Origin: an uncultured Anaerolineae bacterium
GTDB taxonomy: Bacteria; Chloroflexota; Anaerolineae; Aggregatilineales; Phototrophicaceae
Assembly (NCBI GenBank): GCA_937922795.1
Contig: CALAJK010000028.1
Span: 55,823-119,822, forward strand
Direction: 5' to 3'
Length of the DNA stretch: 64,000 nucleotides
The translations under genes were made by a program, and so were the position numbers. The notes below the pieces were generated by a model that saw nothing but the letters and a program-made list of their open reading frames with translations, ran no database searches and had not been told where the DNA came from. How positions within the stretch are numbered: position 1 is the stretch's first letter; every line of letters starts with the position of its first letter. Shown here piece after piece: positions 21,746 through 31,036 of this stretch.

Positions 21746-23896
21746 TCACGGCTGGGTCTGGGTGGCGGGCGGCGCGGGCGTCGGCGCGAAACCGCCTAAC
21801 TGTCCGTCAGTGTACAGCTCGCGCATAGCGGCGTACCACGTCAGCCCGCCTGATTTCCGGAATAACCAATAGTTGGCCGAGTTGAAATTTGCCCGCCAAT
21901 CGCTGCCCGCAGGCACGCGCTGCCATCCATAGTCAGCAGCGAGCTCGGTGAAATCTACGTAGTAGCCGCCGGGCACTTCGGCTTTCAGCCGTCCACCCTG
22001 GTCGTAGGCCTCCACGTCGCCCTGGCTGCGGCTGAGCATATCCCACGGAATGCGGCGCAGCGGCTCACCCAATTGGCCGGATTGCGCATCATCGGCCACG
22101 CGAACATACAGGCGCCAGTATACATCCACGCCGATGTCTTCTCGCACGATTTCCATGCGCGCCGGGAACCCGACGATCAGATTGCGGTTGACGCCGAACT
22201 GCCGGCCAGTCATATACCAGTTGCGGCGTTCCTCGCCCGGCTGGGGCGGCCGGTTAATCTGCCAGAAAGCATCTTCCAGTTCGCCCAGAAAATCCCATCC
22301 CAGCGCCTTTAAGGCGCTTTCCCGCAGCGCATTGAACGAGTCGTTGACTCGCTCGCTCAAGTATGGGCTGGGCGCCTTGACCCCCACAAGCTGCCCCAGC
22401 TTGTAGAGCCCATCAGCATCTGGACGGTTCTCCTGCTCGATGAACAGCGAGCTGGTCACCGCTAAGGGCACGCCGCCGCTGTTCACCAGCGTCGGGGGCA
22501 GCGGCGCGCCGCTCCACGTGGGACGTGCCGTCCCCAACGGCACTGGGACGATCAGCGTGGCCACGCCGACATCTGTGAATGGGCTGGCGACCAACTGCGT
22601 GCTCTCCAACGAGTCAACGGCGAACACCAGACTGGCGCCATCGGGCGACCAGGCCGGCATCCGCCCGCGCTCCAGCACCTGCGCGGGCGCCTGGAGATCA
22701 ACACTGGATCGGACAAATACCTTTTCCACCCCTTCATCCAGCGCGCTGTACGCCAGAAAACGCCCGTCTGGCGACCAGGCGATATAATCTTCCTGGCGCA
22801 GCGGCGTGTTGGTCAGGTTCACCACTGCATCATCGCTGGGGTTATCCAGCGAGAATAGATAGATGTCCTGGTTGCCATCACGCAGCGAGACAAAGGCGAT
22901 GCGCCGGCCGTCGGGCGACCACGCCGGCGAGAAATCGGGCGCGGGATGTTCAGTCACCCGTTGGGCCGGTTGTGATCCATCCACGGGCACGACATAGATG
23001 TCGAGGTTGCCGCCCTGGTAGCTTTCGTACACCAGCCATTGGCCGTCCGGGCTCCAACGCGGCCCGCCCTGAAAAGACAGATCGTAGGTCATTCGGGTCG
23101 TTGCCCCTGTGACCAGATCGTAGACATAGATTTCCCAATTGCCGTCCTGGCGCGACGCGAACGCCAGCCGCCGCCCGTCAGGCGACCAGGCCGGATCACG
23201 ATCGTCGGCCGGGCTGCCCACGATGCGAATGGGGGCGCGGCTGCCGATATTGACCGCCCAAATATCGGTCTGGCCGCGCTCGCGCACGGTGAACGCCAGA
23301 CTGCCCCGGGCTTCGAGCACAGCGGGCAGCGGCGTGACCGTGGGCACTGGCGTGGCGGGCAGCGCTGCCGGCACTGTCGCCGCCGCGCCCGGCGTCGCCA
23401 GCAGGTTGATATTCAAACTGTCCAGGTCAACGATTACCAAAGACGGCGATGGCGTCGCCGAACTGGTAGCCCACCAGACCACACCGATGAGCACGGCGAG
23501 CAACGCCGCAGTCATCAGGCTCAACAAGCGATTCTGGGCGCGCAGCGGATCTTCTGCGACTACAGCCCGCAGCTCGGCGCGCGCGGCTCGCCGCGCCATG
23601 ATACTGCTGCGGACGCCGGTTTGTCCGACCAAGCGGGCTGATGCCGATCTTGAGAGACGGGCTACGCCGCCCACAACCAGCCACAACAGCTTCACGATTC
23701 GGCTGATCACAAACCAGGCAGCGCCGGCCACGCCGAGTATGAGCGCAGCTGCTGCTTTTACCCCGACCGATAAGACCTGCCGCACACCGCCAGTGACGAG
23801 CGTCACCCCGCTCAGCAGCGCATACATGGCTGCAGCGCCGCTCTTCAGCGCAGCAGCGCCGGCTTTGTCAGTCAGACGGTAGGCTCTAGATAACAT
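21746..23896 (-). CDS. Membrane protein with TolB-like beta-propeller
   Basis: The N-terminal ~150 residues contain two or three hydrophobic segments (including ~48-75 and ~126-146). The extracytoplasmic part begins with a Pro/Thr-rich linker and then several PD40/TolB-type repeats with the motif WSPDGRRLAF, IAFVS or LVYES, followed by IYVYDL or similar. From about residue 470 an uncharacterised region of roughly 240 residues follows, ending in a Pro/Thr tail. A protein-binding scaffold at the cell surface is the likeliest role. It is the first gene of the operon with the M23 peptidase and the PPC-repeat protein. Confidence 0.75.
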   Translation of the reverse strand: MLSRAYRLTDKAGAAALKSGAAAMYALLSGVTLVTGGVRQVLSVGVKAAAALILGVAGAAWFVISRIVKLLWLVVGGVARLSRSASARLVGQTGVRSSIMARRAARAELRAVVAEDPLRAQNRLLSLMTAALLAVLIGVVWWATSSATPSPSLVIVDLDSLNINLLATPGAAATVPAALPATPVPTVTPLPAVLEARGSLAFTVRERGQTDIWAVNIGSRAPIRIVGSPADDRDPAWSPDGRRLAFASRQDGNWEIYVYDLVTGATTRMTYDLSFQGGPRWSPDGQWLVYESYQGGNLDIYVVPVDGSQPAQRVTEHPAPDFSPAWSPDGRRIAFVSLRDGNQDIYLFSLDNPSDDAVVNLTNTPLRQEDYIAWSPDGRFLAYSALDEGVEKVFVRSSVDLQAPAQVLERGRMPAWSPDGASLVFAVDSLESTQLVASPFTDVGVATLIVPVPLGTARPTWSGAPLPPTLVNSGGVPLAVTSSLFIEQENRPDADGLYKLGQLVGVKAPSPYLSERVNDSFNALRESALKALGWDFLGELEDAFWQINRPPQPGEERRNWYMTGRQFGVNRNLIVGFPARMEIVREDIGVDVYWRLYVRVADDAQSGQLGEPLRRIPWDMLSRSQGDVEAYDQGGRLKAEVPGGYYVDFTELAADYGWQRVPAGSDWRANFNSANYWLFRKSGGLTWYAAMRELYTDGQLGGFAPTPAPPATQTQP

Positions 23897-23945
23897 TCAG
23901 AACTTTGTAGACACCTCGGCAGCGGCTCTGAAACTTAGAAACATC

Positions 23946-23974
23946 ATTGTACTGGCAAAAACCCGCTTCAGCAA
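23946..23974 (-). promoter_or_regulatory. Predicted promoter of the envelope operon
   Basis: Minus-strand TTGCTG (23969-23974) and TACAAT (23946-23951) are separated by 17 bases, about 50 bases upstream of the beta-propeller gene. The same gap must also carry the divergent promoter of the LysM gene, which I could not place convincingly. Confidence 0.5.
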
Positions 23975-24088
23975 TTGAGGCGGCCATCTCTGGGCCTCTC
24001 AGCGCGGGATGGGCCGAATTGCCCTTTATCCAAGTTTGATGTAACGTAATGACTCAGCATCGCGAGTTCGCCATTGGAGATATAGGTG

Positions 24089-25162
24089 ATGATCGGTCGC
24101 AGGTTCTTGGTTTTCATCGCATTACTCTATCTATTCGCCGCTGCACCGGCCTTCGCTCAGGAGCAGGTGCATATCGTGCAGCCGGGCGAAAACCTCTACC
24201 GCATCGCCCTCCGCTATGGCGTCGGCATGGAAGCCATCATCAAGGCCAACAACATTGCCGACCCACGGCGCATCTTTTCCGGCCAGCGTTTGATCATCCC
24301 CAATTTTGATCCATCGCCCGCAGTGGTTGAAAATCCAACGGTTGCCAGCGCGCCGGCCTACCATATCGTCCGGCGCGGCGAGACGCTGGACACCATCGCG
24401 CGCATGTACGGGCTAACCCGCGAACAGGTGCTGCAAAGCAATAACATCGCTAACCCCAACCTGATCTATGCCGGCCAGCAGCTGCTGGTCTGGGGGCTGC
24501 CTGTAGCTGTGGACGCGCCGGCTAACACCGACAGTTCGCCGTCCGCCGATGCTGGCGCGCCGCCGGTCGAGAGCGTGCCGACGACCATTTACATCGTCCA
24601 GCCGGGCGAGCATCTAGCCCAGATCGCCCGGCGCTTCGGCGTCAGCGTGAATGACATTGTGCGGGCCAACAATCTGACCAACCCGAATTTCATCTTCTTC
24701 GGCCAAACGCTGATCATCCCCAACCCAACTACGACGCCCTCTGACATAGGCATCCTGCCCGGCGCTCAGACTTTTGGCCCGGCTCCCACGCCGCCCACCC
24801 TTTTTGCCGGCCGTCAGGTAGTTGTTGATCTGACCAAACAGCGAGTTTACGCTTACGAAAACGGCAGTTTACTGCGCGATGTCTTGGTCTCAACCGGTCT
24901 GCCTGGCACGCCCACTGTGACCGGCCATTACAAGGTGTACCGCAAGTACACGGCTCAGACGATGAGCGGTCCCGGTTACTACCTGCCCGGCGTGCCTTAC
25001 GTGATGTACTTCTACCAGGGCTACGCGCTGCATGGCACGTATTGGCACAACAACTTCGGCCAGCCGATGAGCCACGGCTGCGTCAATTTACCGACCCCTG
25101 AGGCGGAATGGTTCTTCAACAACTTTGTGGACATTGGCACGCCGGTGTACGTCACGTATTGA
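24089..25162 (+). CDS. LysM / L,D-transpeptidase (YkuD) cell-wall enzyme
   Basis: Predicted to bind peptidoglycan and make 3-3 cross-links or attach proteins. Counting from the GTG at 24086, a signal peptide ends at about AFAQ (residue 25). Three LysM domains lie at ~28-72, ~92-136 and ~168-212, each with a VQPGE or VRRGE start and an NNIxxP core. The YkuD domain occupies ~243-358 and carries H316, the SHGC motif with H330 and catalytic C332, then VNLP. I chose ATG 24089, which has GGAGA eight bases upstream. The gene diverges from the M23/PPC operon, which suggests shared wall remodelling. Confidence 0.93.
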   Translation: MIGRRFLVFIALLYLFAAAPAFAQEQVHIVQPGENLYRIALRYGVGMEAIIKANNIADPRRIFSGQRLIIPNFDPSPAVVENPTVASAPAYHIVRRGETLDTIARMYGLTREQVLQSNNIANPNLIYAGQQLLVWGLPVAVDAPANTDSSPSADAGAPPVESVPTTIYIVQPGEHLAQIARRFGVSVNDIVRANNLTNPNFIFFGQTLIIPNPTTTPSDIGILPGAQTFGPAPTPPTLFAGRQVVVDLTKQRVYAYENGSLLRDVLVSTGLPGTPTVTGHYKVYRKYTAQTMSGPGYYLPGVPYVMYFYQGYALHGTYWHNNFGQPMSHGCVNLPTPEAEWFFNNFVDIGTPVYVTY

Positions 25163-25172
25163 CCGGCAAGCA

Positions 25173-25203
25173 AAATGGGCGGATAGGCGACATCCGCCCA
25201 TTT
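25173..25203. terminator. Strong bidirectional terminator
   Basis: A perfect 12-base stem (25173-25184 with 25192-25203) with a seven-base loop, A-rich on the left arm and T-rich on the right, lies between the convergent LysM gene and HD-hydrolase gene. It should end transcripts from both sides. Confidence 0.85.
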
Positions 25204-25225
25204 CTGCGATCGTCATCGTGGACTT

Positions 25226-25786
25226 TCACAACCCTAATGACTGGGCGTGAGCTTTCATCGCGTCCAGCACGGTTTGGATATGCTCATCTAGCGGCACGCC
25301 CAACGCCTCCGCTGCGTGTTCGATCTCCTGGCGATCAACGGGCGCGGCGAACAGCTTATCTTTCCATTTCTTCTTGACCGACTTGAGTTCGACGTCCAAG
25401 ATGCGCTTTGACGGGCGCACCAGCGCCACAGCCGTCAAAAAGCCGGTGAGCTCATCCACGGCCACCAGCGCCTTCTCCAGGTCGCTTTCAGGTTTAACGC
25501 CGGTGATCTCCTCCGCATGCGCCAGAATCGCCCGGATGATGGGCTCCGGGACGCCGCGCTCTCGCAGAATGCGCGATCCAACGACTGGATGCCCTTCAAC
25601 CGCCACGTTCGGATAGCGCTCATAGTCGAAATCATGCAGCAGACCTACTACGCCCCACAGATCAGGATCGCCCCCAAACCGCGGCGCGTAGGCGCGCATC
25701 GCCGCCTCTACCGCCAGCATATGTCGGCGCAGCGACTCGCTGGTCGTGAACTCAACCACGATGCTCCATGCCTGATCACGGTTCAT
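25226..25786 (-). CDS. HD domain phosphohydrolase
   Basis: Small metal-dependent HD-fold protein, likely a phosphohydrolase. The HD pair is H51-D52 in GLLHDFDYER, with H22 as an upstream ligand candidate and further histidines at HP (~66) and in AHAEE. The substrate is not evident. I prefer the ATG at 25786, which begins five bases past the kinase stop; a longer open frame to 25834 would overlap the kinase gene. The tight junction implies it is translated from the kinase mRNA. Confidence 0.8.
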   Translation of the reverse strand: MNRDQAWSIVVEFTTSESLRRHMLAVEAAMRAYAPRFGGDPDLWGVVGLLHDFDYERYPNVAVEGHPVVGSRILRERGVPEPIIRAILAHAEEITGVKPESDLEKALVAVDELTGFLTAVALVRPSKRILDVELKSVKKKWKDKLFAAPVDRQEIEHAAEALGVPLDEHIQTVLDAMKAHAQSLGL

Positions 25787-25790
25787 CGCA

Positions 25791-27596
25791 TCATCTCTCA
25801 AAGGTGAATACATTGATCTCAAGAGGCTGGCCAATTTTGACCTGGCTCGGCGTGCGCAGCTCCCAGCGGCCGCTCTTCAAGCCGCCTCGCACCGGCGTTT
25901 TGCCCGCGAATACCAGTTCAACCTGCTGGCCTACATCCACTCGTTCCCGAATGAAGATACGCGGCCCAGCGCCGAAATCTTCGCCATCCAGGAAGGTGAG
26001 CGACGTATTCGGCTCCCAGGCGCAGTTGCCCGTGTTCAGCAACGTGATGATTCGCTGGTATTCGCTGTTTGCCGGGAAGTATTCGCCGTCGGGCGGCTGC
26101 TGATCCACAATCGCGTAATCAAACCGGCAGACCGCGGCGGTCGCTGTCTGCCCTATGGCCACCTGCGTGAGCGCCGCCAGCGTCTCGGTCACGTTGGGTG
26201 AAGGAGTGAAGATCACGGATGGCGTCGGCGTGATCGAGGGAGTCAGCGTAACGGTGGGCGATGGTGTCCTGGTAGGTGTGAGCGTTCGGGTGGGCGTGGG
26301 CGTTCGAGTGGCGGTCGGCGTGAACGTCGGCGTGGATGTTCGCGTCAAAGTAGGCGTCACCGATGGGGTCAGCGAAAACGTGGGGCTGATGGTATGTGTC
26401 GGCGTCGGTGAGGCGGTCAGCGTAAAAGTCGGTCTGGGCGGCGGCGCAGTTAGCGACGGGCTAGCTTGCAAACCAACCGCGGCCGCCGTCGCTGGCGTGC
26501 GCGTCGCGCTAATTTCAGGGGTGACGGTCGCCACCGCGCCCCCCAACTGCCCGCCACTCAACGCCAGCGCCGCGCCGGCGATCGCCACAACGGCCGCCGC
26601 GGCCAACCCCAACCAGCGCGCTCGCCGCCCCCGGCGCTCGGCGGGAGCGGGCGCCGTCGCCGGCGTTCCGGTTTCCTCGGCGGGCTCGGATACCAGTTCA
26701 GATGGTTCGACCGGCTCGGCCGGTTTGCTGTCGCCTGCCAGGGGCGTGCTCTCGCCCCGCCCTACCCGGTCTAAGTCAGCGATCAACTCCGCCGCCGATT
26801 GATAGCGGTTTTCGACTTCTTTGGCGATCGCTTTGCTGATGATCTGGTCAACCAGCTCCGGCAAATCGGGGTTGATCGCCCGCGCCGACGGCGTCGGCTC
26901 GTTGACGTGCCGCAGGATCGTCGCCAGCGGCGTCTCAGCCTCGTATGGCAGCTTCCCAGTCGTCAATTGGTACAGGATGATGCCCAGCGAATACAGATCT
27001 AACCGTTCATCGCCGGGCTGCCCCAAACCCTGTTCGGGAGCCATATAGGCCGGCGTGCCGACCATGCTGCCGCTGGCCGTGAACTGCACTCCGGTCACAA
27101 TCTTGGCGATGCCGAAATCCGTCAGCACCACCCGTTTGTCATGGTCGAGCATCAGATTGGCCGGCTTCACATCCCGGTGGATCATCCCCCGACTGTGAGC
27201 GTAGGCCAGCGCGCTGGCAGCCTCGCGCACAATGCGCAGCGCTTCATCCAACGGCATCCGTTCGCCGCGTTCCCCCAACGCCTGTAAGATATCCTTCAGC
27301 GTTGGCCCTTCCACCAGCTCCATGACCATGTAGTAGCTTTCGCTGGCCTCATCGTAGTCAAAGTCATACACCTGGACGATGTTGGGATGTTTAAGTTTGG
27401 CGACGTTCTGCGCTTCGCGCTCGAACCGCGTTTTAAACTCCGGATCGTCCGCCAGGAAAGCATGCAGCGCCTTGATCGCCACATACCGGTCAAGGCTCTC
27501 ATGGTAAGCGCGGTAGACCTCGGCCATGCCGCCGCGGCCTAGCCGCTCCAGGATGATATATTTGCCGAATTTACGTGTCGCCACGGGTTTGACCAA
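25791..27596 (-). CDS. PknB-type Ser/Thr kinase with extracytoplasmic NBR1-like domain
   Basis: Transmembrane Hanks-type kinase. The kinase domain (~12-275) is complete: glycine loop [11 protein letters not shown]42, HRDVKPAN (D142), DFG (D160), [10 protein letters not shown] charged juxtamembrane stretch leads to one membrane helix (~328-347), then a Thr/Pro-rich stalk (~360-480). Instead of PASTA repeats, the outer end (~490-601) has a beta-sandwich resembling the NBR1 central domain (NTGNCAW, PGDGEYFP-like entry, [14 protein letters not shown] exit). The start is TTG 27596, or GTG 27584, which also precedes the kinase fold. Signals sensed outside the cell are unknown. Confidence 0.92.
   Translation of the reverse strand: MVKPVATRKFGKYIILERLGRGGMAEVYRAYHESLDRYVAIKALHAFLADDPEFKTRFEREAQNVAKLKHPNIVQVYDFDYDEASESYYMVMELVEGPTLKDILQALGERGERMPLDEALRIVREAASALAYAHSRGMIHRDVKPANLMLDHDKRVVLTDFGIAKIVTGVQFTASGSMVGTPAYMAPEQGLGQPGDERLDLYSLGIILYQLTTGKLPYEAETPLATILRHVNEPTPSARAINPDLPELVDQIISKAIAKEVENRYQSAAELIADLDRVGRGESTPLAGDSKPAEPVEPSELVSEPAEETGTPATAPAPAERRGRRARWLGLAAAAVVAIAGAALALSGGQLGGAVATVTPEISATRTPATAAAVGLQASPSLTAPPPRPTFTLTASPTPTHTISPTFSLTPSVTPTLTRTSTPTFTPTATRTPTPTRTLTPTRTPSPTVTLTPSITPTPSVIFTPSPNVTETLAALTQVAIGQTATAAVCRFDYAIVDQQPPDGEYFPANSEYQRIITLLNTGNCAWEPNTSLTFLDGEDFGAGPRIFIRERVDVGQQVELVFAGKTPVRGGLKSGRWELRTPSQVKIGQPLEINVFTFER
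26165..26450 (-). repeat. Low-complexity Thr/Pro-coding stalk
   Basis: This stretch of the kinase gene encodes imperfect tandem TPTxT/TPS units (for example [17 protein letters not shown]), forming the extracytoplasmic stalk. Such degenerate repeats can vary in length between strains. It is part of the kinase gene and is not a mobile repeat. Confidence 0.7.
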
Positions 27597-27654
27597 CGCC
27601 TTGTCAGGTATTCAGACAGGCAGCGCCAGCCGCATCAGGCCGACGCTGCGCCTG

Positions 27655-27683
27655 AGTATACTCAATTCAAACCTACACCTCAA
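27655..27683 (-). promoter_or_regulatory. Predicted promoter of the kinase operon
   Basis: Minus-strand TTGAGG (27678-27683) and TATACT (27655-27660) are 17 bases apart. It lies directly after the fumarase stop and about 59 bases before the kinase start. Confidence 0.55.
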
Positions 27684-27702
27684 CCAGCCCCCCCAGCCGG
27701 CT

Positions 27703-29121
27703 TTAGCCGCCGCCGCTAACGCCCTGGCGGATGCCGCCCTCGGTCATCGCCCGCGCGTCAAGCGCTGCCTCGGCTTCTTCGCGAGTCATATAACCCAGCT
27801 CGACCACGATATCCAGAATGCTTCGATTCTCAGCCAGCGCCTTCTTAGCGACTTCTGCCCCTTTCAGATAGCCAATGATGGGGTTCAGCGCAGTCACCAG
27901 GATCGGGTTCTTGGCCAGCCAACCTTCAGCTCGCTCGCGGTTAGCCACCAGCCCAACTACGCACTTGTCGGTGAAGGCCTTCACTGCGCCAATCATCACA
28001 TCCATCGCCTGGAACAGATTATAGGCGATGATCGGCATCATCACATTCAACTCGAGCTGTCCCGCCTGGCCGGCCAGCATCACCGTCAGATCGTTGCCCA
28101 TGATGTGGAACATCGCCATATTCAGCATTTCCGGCAGCACCGGATTGACTTTGCCCGGCATGATAGACGAGCCAGGCTGCACCGGCGGGCAGGTCAGTTC
28201 GGCCAAGCCGGTCATGGGGCCGCTAGAGAGCAGCCGAATATCATTCGCGATGCGGGTGAGATCTTGAGCCGCCGTCCGGAGCGCCCCTGAAAAATGCACA
28301 GCGTCCTGCATCGACTGCATCGATTCAAATAGATCGTCCGACTCATACAGCTCTAGGCCGCTGAGCTGGCTGAGTTTCGCGACCATTCGGCGGTGATACT
28401 CAGGATGGGCGTTCAGGCCTGTGCCAGTCGCCGTGCCGCCGATGCCCAACCGGCGCAAACCATCCGCTGCCTGTTTGATCTTCTCGATGTTGCGTTCAAC
28501 GGCTTTGGCCCACGCCCCTACTTCCTGCCCCAAGCGGATCGGCACGGCATCTTGCAGGTGCGTGCGCCCGCTCTTGACGATGCCGTCCCACTCAGAAGCT
28601 TTAGCCCGGAACGCATAGGCCAGCGCCTGAAGCGTGTCCACCAGCTCATCCAGACGCCACAACGCCCCCAGACGAATGGCGGTTGGGATGGTGTCGTTGG
28701 TGCTTTGAGCCATATTCACGTGGTCGTTCGGGCTCACCGGCTTCTTCGGATCATCCAGCGCATAACCGAGAATTTCGTTCGCCCGGTTGGCGATGACCTC
28801 GTTCGTGTTCATGTTGTGACTAGTGCCGGCGCCCGCCTGAAACGGATCAACCACAAATTGATCGTTGAACTTGCCGGCCAGCACTTCATCAGCCGCCTGC
28901 ATGATCGCCCTGGCCATCTGCTCATCCAGCAGCCCCAGATCGAGATGCACCTCGGCGGCGGCGCGCTTGATGAGCGCCATTGACCAGATGAAAGCCGGAT
29001 AAGGTTTGAGGCCGCTGACCGGAAAATTCTCTACTGCCCGCTGAGTCTGCGCGCCGTAGTACGCGCCGGCGGGGACGTTCACTGGGCCGAGCGAGTCCTT
29101 CTCCACACGAAAACCGGTCAT
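27703..29121 (-). CDS. fumC: Class II fumarase (fumarase/aspartase family)
   Basis: Soluble homotetrameric lyase, most likely fumarate hydratase of the TCA cycle. The family signature GSSIMPGKVNP is intact, as are GAGTSHNMNTNEVIANRA and PNDHVNMAQSTNDTIPTA. NDT and the NMNTNE form favour fumarase, while GAGTS and AQSTND are closer to aspartase, so aspartate ammonia-lyase activity cannot be excluded. The length of 472 residues is usual. The ATG has GGAGC upstream. It lies downstream of the SOD terminator and is probably transcribed separately. Confidence 0.9.
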   Translation of the reverse strand: MTGFRVEKDSLGPVNVPAGAYYGAQTQRAVENFPVSGLKPYPAFIWSMALIKRAAAEVHLDLGLLDEQMARAIMQAADEVLAGKFNDQFVVDPFQAGAGTSHNMNTNEVIANRANEILGYALDDPKKPVSPNDHVNMAQSTNDTIPTAIRLGALWRLDELVDTLQALAYAFRAKASEWDGIVKSGRTHLQDAVPIRLGQEVGAWAKAVERNIEKIKQAADGLRRLGIGGTATGTGLNAHPEYHRRMVAKLSQLSGLELYESDDLFESMQSMQDAVHFSGALRTAAQDLTRIANDIRLLSSGPMTGLAELTCPPVQPGSSIMPGKVNPVLPEMLNMAMFHIMGNDLTVMLAGQAGQLELNVMMPIIAYNLFQAMDVMIGAVKAFTDKCVVGLVANRERAEGWLAKNPILVTALNPIIGYLKGAEVAKKALAENRSILDIVVELGYMTREEAEAALDARAMTEGGIRQGVSGGG

Positions 29122-29162
29122 GATCGGTTTTAGCTCCTTGAATAGTTAAGATCCAGCAGCAA

Positions 29163-29192
29163 AAAAGGCGTTACTTCATTGTAACGCCTTTT
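29163..29192 (-). terminator. Intrinsic terminator of the SOD gene
   Basis: A perfect 12-base stem (29163-29174 with 29181-29192) with loop TTCATT. On the minus strand it is followed by a run of six Ts (complement of 29161-29166), the textbook form for ending the SOD message 27 bases after its stop. Confidence 0.88.
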
Positions 29193-29218
29193 CCGACACA
29201 GTGCGATGTTCCTAACCG

Positions 29219-29830
29219 CTATTTGACCTCGGCATAGCGGCGCGCCACCTCCGGCCAGTTGACCACGTTCCACCAGGCCGCGATGTAATCGGCGCGGCGG
29301 TTCTGATAGTTCAGGTAGTAGGCGTGCTCCCAGACATCCAGCCCCAGGATGGGCGTCTTATGCTCCATCAGGGGCGTGTCTTGGTTAGGTGTGGAAGTAA
29401 TGGTCAATCCGCCGCCCTTCTCTGCCACCAGCCACGCCCAACCCGAACCGAAGCGCCCCATGGCCGCCGCCGTGAACTGCTCCTTGAATGCGGCGAAGCT
29501 GCCAAAGGCGGCATCGATGGCCGCCGCCAGGTCGCCGGTGGGCTCGCCGCCGGCATTAGGTGCCATGATTTGCCAGAACAGGTTGTGGTTAGCGTAGCCG
29601 CCGCCGTTGTTGCGCACCGTGGTGCGGATTGTCTCAGGCAGGCTGTCCAGCCCACCTAGCAGTTCTTCGATAGTCTTACTTTGCAGATCAGGATGGTTTT
29701 CTAGCGCTTTATTCAGGTTAGTAGTGTATGCAGCGTGATGTTTGCCGTGATGGATTTCCATCGTGCGAGCATCAATGTGAGGCTCTAGGGCATCGGCTGG
29801 GTAAGGCAGGGGAGCTAGTTCAAACGCCAT
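29219..29830 (-). CDS. sodA: Superoxide dismutase, Mn-type
   Basis: Converts superoxide to oxygen and hydrogen peroxide. All four metal ligands are visible: H27, H82, D165 and H169 (DVWEHAYY). The second-sphere glutamine Q150 in NQDTPLM and the GGGYANH stretch indicate the Mn form rather than the Fe form, though cambialistic use is possible. The 203-residue length is normal and there is no signal peptide, so it is cytoplasmic. GAGGAG lies ahead of the ATG. It fits an oxygen-respiring organism. Confidence 0.96.
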   Translation of the reverse strand: MAFELAPLPYPADALEPHIDARTMEIHHGKHHAAYTTNLNKALENHPDLQSKTIEELLGGLDSLPETIRTTVRNNGGGYANHNLFWQIMAPNAGGEPTGDLAAAIDAAFGSFAAFKEQFTAAAMGRFGSGWAWLVAEKGGGLTITSTPNQDTPLMEHKTPILGLDVWEHAYYLNYQNRRADYIAAWWNVVNWPEVARRYAEVK

Positions 29831-30077
29831 CTCGTTATCTCCTCAAATGGTTCCGGCGCAAAGAAAACACTCGGCAGCGATCACGACGCTGTTTCTCAGC
29901 TTGGGTCAGCGCAAGAATCTGTTCGCTGTACCCGGATCAAGCGCCAGCCGCAGACAGGGCACGCCAGCGCTAAACCCTTGACGGTCGCCGCACGGCTGTA
30001 TGGTACTCCTCAACCATAAGATCAGCATTAGAATAGGGGGCAATGTCACCTACTCTGACTTGTGCTGGCGGTCTTCT

Positions 30078-31007
30078 ATGAGCAGCCCTTCCCTTTTTGC
30101 GCGTCGCGTCCCGTTTCAGGCCTTTCTGATCATCGCCGGCGGCATCATCGCCATTTCGATGGGGGCCATCTTCATCCGGTTAGCGCAGCAGCAGGCCATG
30201 CCGTCGCTGTTCATCGCTGCGGCGCGCCTGTCTTTGGCCACCCTCATTCTGACGCCGTTCGCTCTGCGCCGTGGCCAAGATGAACTCCGGCGCATCCAGC
30301 GCGGCGATCTTTTGTTGGCGGCTCTATCTGGCGTATTTCTGGCCGCCCATTTCGCCACCTGGGTGCTGTCGCTCGAATACACCAGCGTCCTGATCAGCGT
30401 CGTCCTGGTCAACACCCACCCTCTGTGGGTGGCGCTGCTCGAAGTGCTGCTGCTGCGCGCCCGGTTAGGGTCAGCCGTCATCGCCGGCTTGCTGATCGCC
30501 CTGGCGGGCGGGTTGGCCGTCGCGCTCTCCTCAGCGCAAACCGCTGCCGATACCGGCGGCGATCTCGCTCTGGGCAGCGCCCTGGCCATCGCCGGCGCAA
30601 TCACAGTCGCTGCTTATTTCATCATCGGTCGCAAGCTGCGGCGCGGCCTCTCGCTGCTCACTTACATCTGGCTGGTATACGGCGGCGGCGCGGTCACCCT
30701 GCTGCTGGTGGTGCTGCTCACCCGCACACCGATTGTGGGCTATCCACCCGTCGGCTACCTGTGGCTGCTGGGGATGGCGTTGATCCCCCAGCTCATCGGG
30801 CACACCACGTTCAACTACGTGCTGCGCTTTCTGCCAGCTACCTATGTCAGCGTCGCCACCCAATTAGAGCCCGCCGCCAGCGCTTTTATCGCCTTCCTTT
30901 TATTTGGGGAACTTCCCAGTGGGCTGCAAGTGCTGGGCAGCGTCATCATCCTGGCGGGCGTCATCCTGGCGTCGTTTGAATCCTTAAGGCAGGCTCAGGC
31001 GTCGTGA
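30078..31007 (+). CDS. EamA/DMT family transporter
   Basis: Inner-membrane permease with about ten helices in two EamA repeats (~15-150 and ~165-305). Typical motifs are IFIRLAQQQAMPSLFIAAARLSLA and, in the second half, QLIGHTTFNYVLRFLPATYVSV...EPAASAFIAFLLFGE. Substrates in this family are varied metabolites and cannot be predicted. I chose ATG 30078 because the family starts near here; the open frame runs back to 30000 without a convincing N-terminus. A TAGAAT box at 30029-30034 might be its -10. It is convergent with the tandem solute-binding gene. Confidence 0.88.
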   Translation: MSSPSLFARRVPFQAFLIIAGGIIAISMGAIFIRLAQQQAMPSLFIAAARLSLATLILTPFALRRGQDELRRIQRGDLLLAALSGVFLAAHFATWVLSLEYTSVLISVVLVNTHPLWVALLEVLLLRARLGSAVIAGLLIALAGGLAVALSSAQTAADTGGDLALGSALAIAGAITVAAYFIIGRKLRRGLSLLTYIWLVYGGGAVTLLLVVLLTRTPIVGYPPVGYLWLLGMALIPQLIGHTTFNYVLRFLPATYVSVATQLEPAASAFIAFLLFGELPSGLQVLGSVIILAGVILASFESLRQAQAS

Positions 31008-31036
31008 ACGTTTGAGACTCGCCGCGCCGCTGAATA

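Noticed and set aside
24180..24720. Tandem DNA repeats in the LysM gene
   Set aside because: The repeats are at protein level (three LysM domains); the DNA copies have diverged and are not a repeat element.
26165..26450. Possible CRISPR-like or variable repeat array
   Set aside because: The short repeats are codons of a Thr/Pro stalk inside the kinase frame, with no spacers.
27703..29121. Aspartate ammonia-lyase instead of fumarase
   Set aside because: Some motif residues fit aspartase, but the NMNTNE and QSTNDT forms favour fumarase; left as an alternative in the entry.
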